Shown here in pieces: positions 36,733 to 44,238 of a DNA stretch of 64,000 nt. The stretch spans positions 62,001 to 126,000 of the forward strand of contig CAMWME010000001.1 of NCBI GenBank assembly GCA_947175325.1, written 5' to 3'. Origin of the DNA: an uncultured Clostridia bacterium. GTDB taxonomy: Bacteria; Bacillota; Clostridia; Christensenellales; Borkfalkiaceae. A program made the translations under genes and the position numbers. Numbering within the stretch: the first letter of the stretch is position 1; every line of letters begins with the position of its first letter. A model generated the notes under the pieces. That model saw only the letters and a program-made list of their open reading frames with translations, was not told the origin of the DNA and did no database searches.

Positions 36733-39171
36733 ATGAGTAATACTGCTATTACCGAAAAGGAAACCAAGGATTTAATCAAGGGTAAGCTGTCGAGATATTT
36801 CGGCGTTACCCCTACCGAGGCGACCAAAGACCAGGTGTATAAAGCTGTCGTTATGGTGGTAAGGGATATTTTACTTGAAAAGAGGCAGCAATTTCACAAA
36901 AAGGTCAAAGCTAAGCGTGCAAAAAGAGTTTACTATCTTTGCATGGAATTCTTGATGGGGCGTTCGCTTAAAAACAGCTTGTACAATTTAAGCGCGACCT
37001 CAGTCTTTGAAAAGGCGGTGGAATCCTATGGGTATAAGCTTGAAGATTTGTACGAACTTGAACCCGACGCTGGTCTCGGTAACGGCGGTTTAGGCAGACT
37101 TGCCGCGTGCTTTATGGACGCCTTAGCTACGGGGAATTACCCCGCAATGGGCTATTCGTTGAGGTATGAATACGGCCTTTTCAAACAAAAAATAGTTGAC
37201 GGCTGGCAGATAGAGCTGCCCGACGTTTGGCTTCCCGGCGGTGAGGCTTGGCTTACCCAAAGAACGGATAAGTCGTTTATCGTAAGATTTAACGGCCAAA
37301 TCGAAGAAAAGTGGACCGAAAACGGACTTCAAACTAATTATATCAACTGTAACGAAGTTCAAGCGGTTGCCTACGATATGATGGTATCGGGAAAAGACAG
37401 TGAAGCTGTTTCCGTTTTAAGGCTTTGGAAGGCTAAGCCCGTAACCGACTTCAATATGAAGCTGTTCTCGCAAGGTGAGTATTATCAAGCGATGACGGAA
37501 GACAACGACGCTGACCTTATCACAAAGGTTCTGTATCCCGCCGATAACCACAATGCGGGCAAGTCGTTGCGCTTAAAACAACAGTATTTCTTGTGTTCAG
37601 CATCAATTCAGAATATAGTGGAGGACCACAAGCACAGATACGGCAACATTGCCGATTTGCCTAAGCTTGCTGCAATTCACTTAAACGATACTCACCCCGC
37701 AATGGCTATTCCCGAGCTTATGCGTATTCTTATTGACGAATACTATTACGATTGGGATAAGGCTTGGGCGATTACGACCTCAACTTGTGCATACACGAAC
37801 CATACCGTGCTTGCTGAGGCGCTTGAAACGTGGTCTGAGGACTTAATTGCAAGGCAAATACCGAGAATTCATTCTATAATTAAGGAAATAAACAGAAGAC
37901 TTTGCGAACAGCTTTGGAATAAGTTCCCCGGAGAATGGGCAAAAATTTCAAGAATGTCCATCATAGAACACGATCGCATTAAAATGGCAAACCTTTCGGT
38001 GTACGGCGGACACAGCGTAAACGGCGTTTCAGCGCTTCACAGCGATATTATAAAGAAGTCCGTATTCAAAGATTTCTACGATTTTTCACCCGAAAAGTTC
38101 ACTAACGTTACTAACGGTATAGCACATAGGCGTTGGTTAAATCAGTCCAACCCCGAGCTCGCTGCGCTTTTAGACGAGTGCATCGGCACGGGTTATGAGC
38201 TTGACGGTTCACAGCTTGCTAATTTCAAAAATTTTGAAGACGACGAAAGCGTTTTAAAGCGCCTAGAAGAAATCAAACTTATTAAAAAGAAGCAGTTCGC
38301 CGAATACGCAAAGAAGAAGCAAGGACTGATTATTAATCCCGAAACGCTGTTTGACGTGCAAGCAAAGCGCCTTCACGAGTATAAGCGTCAACTTCTTAAC
38401 GTTTTAAACATTATAGATACGTACCTTGATTTAAACGATAATCCCAATAAAGAAGTCGTTCCTAAAACGTATATATTCGGCGCAAAGGCGGCTCCCGGCT
38501 ACGACATGGCAAAAAAGATTATTAAATTAATCAATTACCTTGCCGCAGAAATAAAGAGTAACCCCGCCGTAAAAGATAAGCTTAACGTCGTATATATGGA
38601 AGATTACAACGTTACCATGTCTGAAAAGCTTATGCCGGCTTCTGAAGTTTCCGAACAAATTTCACTTGCGGGCAAAGAGGCAAGCGGCACCGGCAATATG
38701 AAGTTCATGATTAACGGCGCGCTTACGATAGGAACTTTGGACGGCGCAAACGTTGAAATGGCACAAGCTGTCGGAAAACAGAATATTTTCATATTCGGTT
38801 ACAAGGCGAACGAAGTTGACGAAATCTGGCGCAACGGGTACAGCTCAAGCAAGTTCTATAACGAATCCCCGAAGCTTCGCAGAATTATTGAGGCGTTGAT
38901 TATCGGATTTAACGGTGAATCTTTCGCAGAAATTGCAAACTATTTGTTAACGGATACGCCAATTGCTGACCCGTATATGTGTATGGCGGATTTCGGCGCT
39001 TACAGCAACGCACAGCATAAGATTTCAAAACTTTATTCCAAAGATAAAACGAAGTGGAATCAGATGTCTTTAAGAAACATTGCCGCATCCGGAATTTTTG
39101 CAGCTGACAGAGCGATTTCCGATTACGCAAATAATATTTGGAATTTAAAAAGTATAAAGTCAGAAAAGTAA
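36733..39171 (+). CDS. glgP: Glycogen phosphorylase GlgP
   Basis: 812 residues, normal for the GT35 phosphorylase family. Motifs: YYLCMEFLMGRSLKN, LEPDAGLGNGGLGRLAACFMDALAT, HLNDTHPAMAIPELMRIL, VTNGIAHRRWL and the PLP-Lys signature EASGTGNMKFMINGALTIGTLDGANVEM. It releases glucose-1-phosphate from glycogen, counteracting GlgA from the same operon. A GGAGAACG Shine-Dalgarno precedes ATG. It is the last gene before a terminator. Confidence 0.97.
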   Translation: MSNTAITEKETKDLIKGKLSRYFGVTPTEATKDQVYKAVVMVVRDILLEKRQQFHKKVKAKRAKRVYYLCMEFLMGRSLKNSLYNLSATSVFEKAVESYGYKLEDLYELEPDAGLGNGGLGRLAACFMDALATGNYPAMGYSLRYEYGLFKQKIVDGWQIELPDVWLPGGEAWLTQRTDKSFIVRFNGQIEEKWTENGLQTNYINCNEVQAVAYDMMVSGKDSEAVSVLRLWKAKPVTDFNMKLFSQGEYYQAMTEDNDADLITKVLYPADNHNAGKSLRLKQQYFLCSASIQNIVEDHKHRYGNIADLPKLAAIHLNDTHPAMAIPELMRILIDEYYYDWDKAWAITTSTCAYTNHTVLAEALETWSEDLIARQIPRIHSIIKEINRRLCEQLWNKFPGEWAKISRMSIIEHDRIKMANLSVYGGHSVNGVSALHSDIIKKSVFKDFYDFSPEKFTNVTNGIAHRRWLNQSNPELAALLDECIGTGYELDGSQLANFKNFEDDESVLKRLEEIKLIKKKQFAEYAKKKQGLIINPETLFDVQAKRLHEYKRQLLNVLNIIDTYLDLNDNPNKEVVPKTYIFGAKAAPGYDMAKKIIKLINYLAAEIKSNPAVKDKLNVVYMEDYNVTMSEKLMPASEVSEQISLAGKEASGTGNMKFMINGALTIGTLDGANVEMAQAVGKQNIFIFGYKANEVDEIWRNGYSSSKFYNESPKLRRIIEALIIGFNGESFAEIANYLLTDTPIADPYMCMADFGAYSNAQHKISKLYSKDKTKWNQMSLRNIAASGIFAADRAISDYANNIWNLKSIKSEK

Positions 39172-39187
39172 ATCGTACAACAATATT

Positions 39188-39220
39188 AAAATCGGGGCTT
39201 TCATAGCCCCGATTTGACTT
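39188..39220 (+). terminator. Terminator of the glg operon
   Basis: AAATCGGGGCT-TTCAT-AGCCCCGATTT followed by GACTTTTATT. Confidence 0.85.
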
Positions 39221-39221
39221 T

Positions 39222-39258
39222 TATTATGTTTGACATAGAACCTATGTCTGACATAATA
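39222..39258. repeat. Doubled palindromic repeat forming a long hairpin
   Basis: TATTATGTTTGACATAG, three bases (AAC), then CTATGTCTGACATAATA. The arms are 17 bases and pair at 15 positions. Each arm is itself a version of the 13-base dyad TATGTCWGACATA seen in the dispersed 19-bp repeat. It follows the glg terminator directly and lies about 160 bases before the dif-like site. Confidence 0.85.
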
Positions 39259-39372
39259 CCGCATTAAAATTTGATTTTTTTAACTTTTAAGCCCGTTTTT
39301 AACGTTTTTATCAATAATTTCAATAATAATTAATTTATTATAAAATGAAATTAATTTTTATAAAAAATCAGC
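39259..39372. other. AT-rich intergenic stretch without recognisable feature
   Basis: Very AT-rich sequence with runs such as AATAATTAATTTATTATAAAATG. I see no coding potential, RNA or clear operator in it. Its composition would ease strand opening, and it lies between the doubled repeat and the xer promoter. Confidence 0.6.
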
Positions 39373-39402
39373 TTGACAACGAACTTATCCCTATGTTATT
39401 CT
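39373..39402 (+). promoter_or_regulatory. Candidate xer promoter
   Basis: A perfect -35 TTGACA (39373-39378), an 18-base spacer and a weak -10 TATTCT (39397-39402). The dif-like palindrome begins 17 bases downstream, so recombinase bound there could repress this promoter. Confidence 0.55.
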
Positions 39403-39418
39403 ATATTTAGCGCTTAAC

Positions 39419-39446
39419 ACTTCGTAAAAGCTGTGTTTTACGAACA
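39419..39446. other. dif: Candidate dif site (chromosome dimer resolution)
   Basis: A 28-base sequence of two 11-base arms, ACTTCGTAAAA and TTTTACGAACA, around a 6-base centre GCTGTG. The inner 9 bases of the arms are perfectly inverted. The left arm matches the left arm of the B. subtilis dif site (ACTTCCTAGAA, from memory) at 9 of 11 positions. It lies 73 bases upstream of a Xer-type recombinase gene and where GC skew and gene orientation change. An mRNA hairpin in the xer leader is the alternative reading. Confidence 0.65.
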
Positions 39447-39519
39447 GTTTGATATACTTTTATAATCAAAGACAAGTGCCCCGCCATTTCAATTAATTCG
39501 GAAAAGGACGATAAAATAT

Positions 39520-40575
39520 ATGGCAAATTACTACGTTCAACGCAATAATAAAAACCTTGAAACAATCGAGCGGCTTTTAGACGAAGAACTTCCTTCTTTT
39601 TGCTACGATTATTTTCTCGCAATCGAAAGTCAGACTTCTACGCTCACGCGGTTAAACTACGCGCACGATTTAAAAATCTTTTTCTACTTCTTGCAAGAGA
39701 AAAAATTCCGTAAAAGTAAAACCGTAAAAGAAATGACGCTTGACGATATGGAAGCCGTAACCGGCAACGACGTTGAATATTTCCTCGGTTTCCTCTCCCG
39801 CTATTTTTATAACGGAAAAGAACACGCTTGTAATGACCGTGCAAAAGCGAGAAAGCTCTCCTCCGTCCGTGCAATGTTTAAACATTTTTTCAATAAAGGT
39901 TTTATAAGCGTTGATAATACCGCCAAGGTTGCCACACCTAAACTGCATGAAAAACCGATTATTAGGCTTGACGGCGATGAGGTATTAAATATTATTGATA
40001 CTGCCGAAAGCGGCAGCGGCCTCTCCTCACATCAACTCGCCTATCACGAAAAAAACAAAGTTCGCGATAGGGCAATTCTTATGCTTTTTCTCGGCACGGG
40101 TATCCGTATCAGCGAACTTGTAGGGCTCAACAACGACGATTTAAATTTTAAGGATAACTCCTTCGTCGTTACTCGCAAGGGCGGCAGTAAATCTATACTC
40201 TACTTTGACGACGACGTTGCAGCGGCTTTGCAACGCTATTTAGATTATAAGGAAATGAATTACGAGGATTTAAAAGAACCTAACGCCCTATTCGTTTCAA
40301 GCAACCGTAGCCGCATCACCGTTCGCGCCGTTGAAAATATGGTGCAGAAATATGCAAAAATCGTCTCCCCTCTTAAAAAGATTTCACCGCATAAACTGCG
40401 TTCAACGTACGGTACCGCGCTTTACAAGGCAACGGGCGATATCTACATCGTTGCGGACGTGTTAGGGCATAAGGACGTAAACACGACTAGAAAACATTAT
40501 GCAGCAATTAGCGACGAAAATCGCCGCGGAGTCGTAGGCAAAGTTAAACTAACCCGCGACGATGACGAGGAATAA
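39520..40575 (+). CDS. Tyrosine recombinase of Xer type (XerS-like)
   Basis: 351 residues, about 50 longer than XerC/XerD and close to the streptococcal XerS length. The N-terminal SAM-like core-binding domain (about 20-130) precedes the catalytic domain, which has all expected residues: Arg196 (GTGIRISELVGL), Lys220 (VTRKGGSK), His291 and Arg294 (HKLR), His317 (LGHKDVNTT) and nucleophile Tyr327 (RKHYA). I see no phage or transposon neighbours, so a housekeeping chromosome-dimer role with the adjacent dif-like site is likely. Plus-strand C slightly exceeds G here (hand count about 157 to 139 over 39541-40260), unlike upstream glgP. Confidence 0.9.
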   Translation: MANYYVQRNNKNLETIERLLDEELPSFCYDYFLAIESQTSTLTRLNYAHDLKIFFYFLQEKKFRKSKTVKEMTLDDMEAVTGNDVEYFLGFLSRYFYNGKEHACNDRAKARKLSSVRAMFKHFFNKGFISVDNTAKVATPKLHEKPIIRLDGDEVLNIIDTAESGSGLSSHQLAYHEKNKVRDRAILMLFLGTGIRISELVGLNNDDLNFKDNSFVVTRKGGSKSILYFDDDVAAALQRYLDYKEMNYEDLKEPNALFVSSNRSRITVRAVENMVQKYAKIVSPLKKISPHKLRSTYGTALYKATGDIYIVADVLGHKDVNTTRKHYAAISDENRRGVVGKVKLTRDDDEE

Positions 40576-40581
40576 TTTAAA

Positions 40582-40611
40582 AGCCGTAAGATGCAAAGGC
40601 ACCTTACGGCT
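40582..40611. terminator. Bidirectional terminator between xer and the small Cys protein
   Basis: AGCCGTAAG-(ATGCAAAGGCAC)-CTTACGGCT with further inner pairing TGC/GCA-like. On the minus strand it runs into TTTTAAATTATT, on the plus strand into ATATTTTA. Confidence 0.82.
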
Positions 40612-40626
40612 ATATTTTAGTAAAAC

Positions 40627-40803
40627 TTACTTCTCGTCTTCCATTATAATTTTATCTATTTTAATCACTGCATCGTCTTTAATATCGAGGCATTTTCCGC
40701 AGTTATCGCAAATTTTTAAAGGGTCTAAATCACAGATATCGCATTCACCGCAGTCGATACACTCCCTATCGTACAGAACACATTCTCTATTTTCTACTTT
40801 CAT
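40627..40803 (-). CDS. Small Cys-rich protein next to lexA (58 residues)
   Basis: A 58-residue protein starting MKVENRECVLYDRECIDC with eight Cys (positions 8, 15, 18, 21, 24, 32, 35, 38). The core reads C-x2-C-x2-C-x2-C-x7-C-x2-C-x2-C, a ferredoxin-like or zinc-binding spacing, followed by an acidic tail ending MEDEK. ATG is preceded by GGGGAGAGG on the minus strand, and a terminator follows the stop, so this is a real gene. Similar short Cys-rich proteins occur beside lexA in other Clostridia, as I recall, but no function is known to me. It is divergent from lexA, and the intergenic region holds the SOS box. Confidence 0.85.
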   Translation of the reverse strand: MKVENRECVLYDRECIDCGECDICDLDPLKICDNCGKCLDIKDDAVIKIDKIIMEDEK

Positions 40804-40862
40804 TGTTATACCTCTCCCCTACATTTTAAACTTAAAACGGCAAAAATACAAGTAAAATTTGT

Positions 40863-40874
40863 GAACTTTTGTTT
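40863..40874. promoter_or_regulatory. LexA operator (SOS box)
   Basis: GAACTTTTGTTT matches the Gram-positive SOS box GAAC-N4-GTTC with one mismatch. It overlaps the lexA -35, consistent with autoregulation, and lies between lexA and the divergent 58-residue gene. Confidence 0.72.
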
Positions 40875-40901
40875 GATTTTTTAAAAATTATTTGTTACAA
40901 T
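40873..40901 (+). promoter_or_regulatory. lexA promoter
   Basis: -35 TTGATT (40873-40878), a 17-base spacer and -10 TACAAT (40896-40901), 20 bases before the ATG. It overlaps the SOS box. Confidence 0.75.
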
Positions 40902-40920
40902 ATTTTTAAGAGGAAAAATT

Positions 40921-41517
40921 ATGAACAGAGAAGCCGAAAAATTGAAGAATGAAAACGCAGTTTTCACCTTCATTCAGAAGTTTATTTCAGAGAACGGATA
41001 CGCCCCTTGCGTTCGTGAAGTGTGCAAGGCGTGCAATATAAAGTCCACCGCCACCGTTTTTAATATCATAAACCGGTTAAAAGACAAAGGTCTTTTGGAA
41101 AAATCTGACGTAAAGCGCCGCGCAATTGCTTTAAAAAGCAAATCTTTATCCGTTCCTATCTTGGGCACGGTTGCCGCGGGTCAGCCCATTTTTGCGGCAG
41201 AAAGCTACGACGGCTACGTTTCTCTGCCCGATAATTTCTTTTCCGGCGAAGATTTGTTTATGCTTAACGTACAAGGCTCGTCAATGATTAAAATAGGAAT
41301 GTTTGACGGCGATAAAGTAGTCGTAAGAAAGCAAGAAACAGCCGATAACGGCGATATCGTCGTTGCTTTGGTAGAAGACGGAGCTACGGTTAAGCGCTTT
41401 TTCAAGCGTAACGGAAAGATTATTCTTCACCCCGAAAACGACGATATGGAAGATTTTATCTTTGATAACGTTTCAATAATCGGTAAAGTCGTCGGGCTGG
41501 TCAGAAATATAAGTTAA
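40921..41517 (+). CDS. lexA: SOS repressor LexA
   Basis: 198 residues. The N-terminal winged helix (about 1-70; EVCKACNIKSTATVFNIINRLKDKGLLE) binds SOS boxes. The S24 self-cleavage domain has the Ala-Gly scissile site in GTVAAGQPIFA (86-87), nucleophile Ser121 in VQGSSMIKIGMFDGD and Lys158 in EDGATVKRFFK. RecA filaments trigger its cleavage. A GAGG Shine-Dalgarno precedes ATG and an SOS box overlaps its own promoter. Confidence 0.95.
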   Translation: MNREAEKLKNENAVFTFIQKFISENGYAPCVREVCKACNIKSTATVFNIINRLKDKGLLEKSDVKRRAIALKSKSLSVPILGTVAAGQPIFAAESYDGYVSLPDNFFSGEDLFMLNVQGSSMIKIGMFDGDKVVVRKQETADNGDIVVALVEDGATVKRFFKRNGKIILHPENDDMEDFIFDNVSIIGKVVGLVRNIS

Positions 41518-41522
41518 ATCAA

Positions 41523-41550
41523 AAAGCGGTTGAACGAACTCAACCGCTTT
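41523..41550. terminator. Bidirectional terminator between lexA and the CDF gene
   Basis: AAAGCGGTTGA-ACGAAC-TCAACCGCTTT, flanked by AATTTTATTT on the plus strand and TTTGATTT on the minus strand. It marks the convergence of plus-strand and minus-strand gene blocks. Confidence 0.88.
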
Positions 41551-41554
41551 AATT

Positions 41555-42499
41555 TTATTTGTCGTCCACCACTGCTGTTTCGTCCTCGTTTTCTTTCGGC
41601 GTATCGTTCGCCTCCGGCGGTTCGTACGGGTTCACGTGAACCGTGATATGCTTTACAAGCGGGAAGTTTTCTTCAATGCCTAAGTGCACCTTTTCAGCTA
41701 TTTCGTGCGCTTCGTAAAGCGGCAAATCGCGCTTACAAGCAATTTCCACGATAACGTAAATGCGGTTACCGAATTTTCTTGTCAATAAATCGTCTATGTG
41801 TTCAACACCCGCACAAGACGATATAAATTCGCGTATATCCCCCTCCGTCTTTTCGTCGCACGCTTCGTCCGTCATTTTATTTATAGCGTCTATAAATATG
41901 CGGACGGCTGCAATTATTATCATAAGACAAATAACGAGGCACGCCGCGCTGTCCAGAACGGGCACGCCGCACATAGCCCCGACTACTCCGATAAGACTTC
42001 CTATTGAAGAAAGCGCGTCCGAACGGTGATGCCAGGCGTCCGCCCTTAAAGCCGATGAATTTACTTTCTTTGCCGCAACTATAGTGTACCAAAACATAGC
42101 TTCCTTCACAACGATAGACACTGCCGCTGCAACGAGTGCGATTACTTTTGGCAATTCAAAGCTTAAATACTCACCCGTAACTATGTTTTTTACGCCGGTA
42201 TAACCTATCCCTACGCCCGTTGCCAACAATACCATAGCAAGAATAATTGCGGCAACACACTCAAACCTTTCGTGCCCGAACGGATGCTTTTTATCGGCTT
42301 TTTTTGCCGAAACTTTAACGCCCGCCAAAACTATTACGGTTGAGAAAACGTCAGACGCCGAATGAATAGCGTCGGATATAAGTGCGTATGAAGCGCCGAA
42401 TATCCCCGCAAACAATTTAAAAACCGTAAGGGCACAGTTAGCGACTATTGTTACGATAGAAGTTTTTACGGCTACTTTTTCAAGATTGGTTTTTTCCAA
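41555..42499 (-). CDS. Cation diffusion facilitator family transporter
   Basis: 314 residues. Six membrane segments carry the two CDF metal motifs: DAIHSASDVFS in TM2 and DAWHHRSDALSS in TM5 (H/DxxxD type). A cytoplasmic ferredoxin-like domain with IRVIVEIACKRDLPLYEAHEIAEKV-type strands follows, and the tail is rich in Glu/Asp. It exports divalent metal such as Zn, Fe or Mn by proton antiport; specificity cannot be read safely. Confidence 0.93.
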   Translation of the reverse strand: MEKTNLEKVAVKTSIVTIVANCALTVFKLFAGIFGASYALISDAIHSASDVFSTVIVLAGVKVSAKKADKKHPFGHERFECVAAIILAMVLLATGVGIGYTGVKNIVTGEYLSFELPKVIALVAAAVSIVVKEAMFWYTIVAAKKVNSSALRADAWHHRSDALSSIGSLIGVVGAMCGVPVLDSAACLVICLMIIIAAVRIFIDAINKMTDEACDEKTEGDIREFISSCAGVEHIDDLLTRKFGNRIYVIVEIACKRDLPLYEAHEIAEKVHLGIEENFPLVKHITVHVNPYEPPEANDTPKENEDETAVVDDK

Positions 42500-42538
42500 T
42501 GTTTCTCCAATTTTTAATCAATTTTTACATAAAATAAA

Positions 42539-42567
42539 TTGACAATATACTCTTTTTTAAATATAAT
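42539..42567 (+). promoter_or_regulatory. tRNA-Thr promoter
   Basis: Perfect -35 TTGACA (42539-42544), 17-base spacer and perfect -10 TATAAT (42562-42567), 17 bases before the tRNA. Confidence 0.93.
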
Positions 42568-42584
42568 ATTCAAGTAAACGATTT

Positions 42585-42660
<76 letters not shown>

Positions 42661-42662
42661 TT

Positions 42663-42691
42663 AAGGTCTTTCCTTTGGAAAGACCTTTTTT
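42663..42691 (+). terminator. Terminator of tRNA-Thr
   Basis: AAGGTCTTTCC-TTT-GGAAAGACC followed by TTTTTT. Confidence 0.92.
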
Positions 42692-42730
42692 CATCGGTTT
42701 AAGTCCGTCCAACTCAATTAAGACTTTTAT
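42691..42730 (+). repeat. Degenerate duplication of the tRNA-Thr 3' end
   Basis: TCATCGGTTTAAGTCCGTCC resembles the tRNA T-arm TCACCGGTTCAAGTCCGGTT exactly 60 bases upstream (15 of 20 identical), and the similarity continues past the gene end (CTCCATTAAGG against CTCAATTAAGA) with a small gap. It is not a functional tRNA: no acceptor or anticodon arm precedes it. Confidence 0.65.
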
Positions 42731-42740
42731 TTTATAAAAT

Positions 42741-42767
42741 GCCGCGAGTGAATTAAACACTCGCGGC
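42741..42767. terminator. Bidirectional terminator after the acidic protein gene
   Basis: GCCGCGAGTG-AATTAAA-CACTCGCGGC. The minus-strand tail ATTTTATAAAAT ends the acidic protein gene; the plus-strand tail is TTTAATTTT. Confidence 0.8.
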
Positions 42768-42787
42768 TTTAATTTTAAATCGAAGTT

Positions 42788-43195
42788 TTAGCGGGTTTTT
42801 TTAGCAACGGCTATTCTTATGCGCTTTTTGGGTGCTTCTTCCACTACTTCAACAGCTTCCTCAACTTCTTCTTCGACAACTTCGTCTTCTACGGGAGCCG
42901 CTTCTTCTACGACTTCCGCCTCAATTTTAAGGCTGTTGTAAACTTCCTCGGGCACTTCTACGTCCAAGCCTTCCGCCTTTTTCATCTTAACGTATGCATG
43001 GGCGCAAGGGAAACGCACGCTCTTATCGCAATAATCGCAGAAAGGCGCGTATTCTCCGCACAAATCTCTTTTATATTTTTGGCTGTTTATAATTTTGTCA
43101 ACGTCAATTACCGCTTGAAGATTTTCAACGTTTTCTCTCGTAAGCTGGGTGGGCATCGACAATAATAATTTCAAAGGCTCCTGACTGTTCCACAT
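42788..43195 (-). CDS. Small acidic hypothetical protein with Cys motif
   Basis: 135 residues, family not recognised. Residues 1-75 are a compact part with CGEYAPFCDYCDKSVRFPCAHAY, whose Cys and His could hold a zinc ion. Residues about 90-125 are a low-complexity Glu/Val repeat (EVVEE-type) and the end is strongly basic (KKRIRIAVAKKTR). The charge reversal suggests a disordered acidic linker with a nucleic-acid or protein-binding tail. It is a single gene with its own terminator; GGAG lies upstream of ATG. Confidence 0.72.
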   Translation of the reverse strand: MWNSQEPLKLLLSMPTQLTRENVENLQAVIDVDKIINSQKYKRDLCGEYAPFCDYCDKSVRFPCAHAYVKMKKAEGLDVEVPEEVYNSLKIEAEVVEEAAPVEDEVVEEEVEEAVEVVEEAPKKRIRIAVAKKTR

Positions 43196-43255
43196 AATCG
43201 ATTTCTCCTTACAATTACATTATACATTAAACAATACGATTTTTCAAGCGTTTAA

Positions 43256-44179
43256 CTATATTTCTTTGACCGTTAAAGAGGAAAGTATTTCCTCGTACTT
43301 CTCTTTAATGAAAGAAATGCTGTACGGTGAAGTAACCGCCGCAGTTCCCGCAGCGACGCCGCAACGGAGAATTTCCTTCATATCTCCTCCCTTAACCAAG
43401 GCGTTCGTTGCCGCAGCAACCATTCCGTCGCCGGCACCTACGGTGGAATTCATAGCAACGTTCACACTTTTGCAATAATAGTTTTTGTTGCCGTCGGTTA
43501 TAACGGCGCCTTGCTTGCCAAGCGATAAAAGAACGTATTTTGCGCCTCTATTTAAAAGTTCTTTACAACCCGAAAGAAGCTCGTCTTTCGTCTTGATTTT
43601 CTTTTTAAGCGTGCGTTCAAGTTCTTCAAGATTAGGTTTTACAAGGTCAACTCCGCACGTTAAGGCTTGATTAAGCCTATCGCCTTCGGTGTCCACTACT
43701 TTTTTAACGCCTTGCGGTACGGCGCTCAATATCTTTGCGTAATAGTCGGGCGTCATCCCGAGTGCAAGACTACCGGACACGACTACGGCCTCGCTTTTTG
43801 CCGAAAGCCGTTTTACAAGTGTAATAAGTTCCTCTCTGTTCTGTTCGCTGATTTCGGGACTGACGTCGTTAAATTCCGTCAACATAGATTTCATATCTAC
43901 GAATTTGTAATTTTCCCTTACTCTGCCCTCGTTCCAAACGAACTTATACGGAACGCCTTCGCGGTGAAGTTCAATTTCGAATTGGTTTCCGTTTCCCTCG
44001 TACATAAAACCCGTTGCAAAGACGTCACTTTTAAGATGTGCGAGCCCTATCGCCACGTTAAGAGCTTTACCAGTGAAGAAAATGCGCTTGCTTATGACTT
44101 TGTGCGACTTGCCCACAGCAAGCGAATCAACCTCGATATTTACGTCAATGCACGGGCTTAAACACACGGTTAAAATCAT
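43256..44179 (-). CDS. PfkB family sugar kinase, probably 1-phosphofructokinase
   Basis: 307 residues of the ribokinase/PfkB fold. It has the N-terminal TVCLSPCIDVNIEVD opening typical of 1-phosphofructokinase/tagatose-6-phosphate kinases, FFTGKALNVAIGLAHL (usual GGKGINVA altered), VSGSLALGM, the anion-hole and catalytic Asp in NSTVGAGDGMVAAATNAL and a LSLGKQGAV block. The exact sugar phosphate is uncertain. No fruR or PTS genes are adjacent. ATG follows GGGGGAAG on the minus strand. Confidence 0.85.
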   Translation of the reverse strand: MILTVCLSPCIDVNIEVDSLAVGKSHKVISKRIFFTGKALNVAIGLAHLKSDVFATGFMYEGNGNQFEIELHREGVPYKFVWNEGRVRENYKFVDMKSMLTEFNDVSPEISEQNREELITLVKRLSAKSEAVVVSGSLALGMTPDYYAKILSAVPQGVKKVVDTEGDRLNQALTCGVDLVKPNLEELERTLKKKIKTKDELLSGCKELLNRGAKYVLLSLGKQGAVITDGNKNYYCKSVNVAMNSTVGAGDGMVAAATNALVKGGDMKEILRCGVAAGTAAVTSPYSISFIKEKYEEILSSLTVKEI

Positions 44180-44213
44180 TTATCTTCCCCCAAACCGAAA
44201 TTAAACAAAGTAA

Positions 44214-44234
44214 AAGCCGCCTTATAAGCGGCTT
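44214..44234 (-). terminator. Terminator after pfkA
   Basis: On the minus strand AAGCCGC-TTATAAG-GCGGCTT followed by TTACTTTG. It lies between pfkA and pfkB. Confidence 0.75.
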
Positions 44235-44238
44235 ATAG

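Noticed and set aside
40562-40855. Open plus-strand frame of 97 codons between xer and lexA
   Set aside because: It runs through a terminator, lies opposite the 58-residue Cys-rich gene that has better signals, and shows no protein-like pattern.
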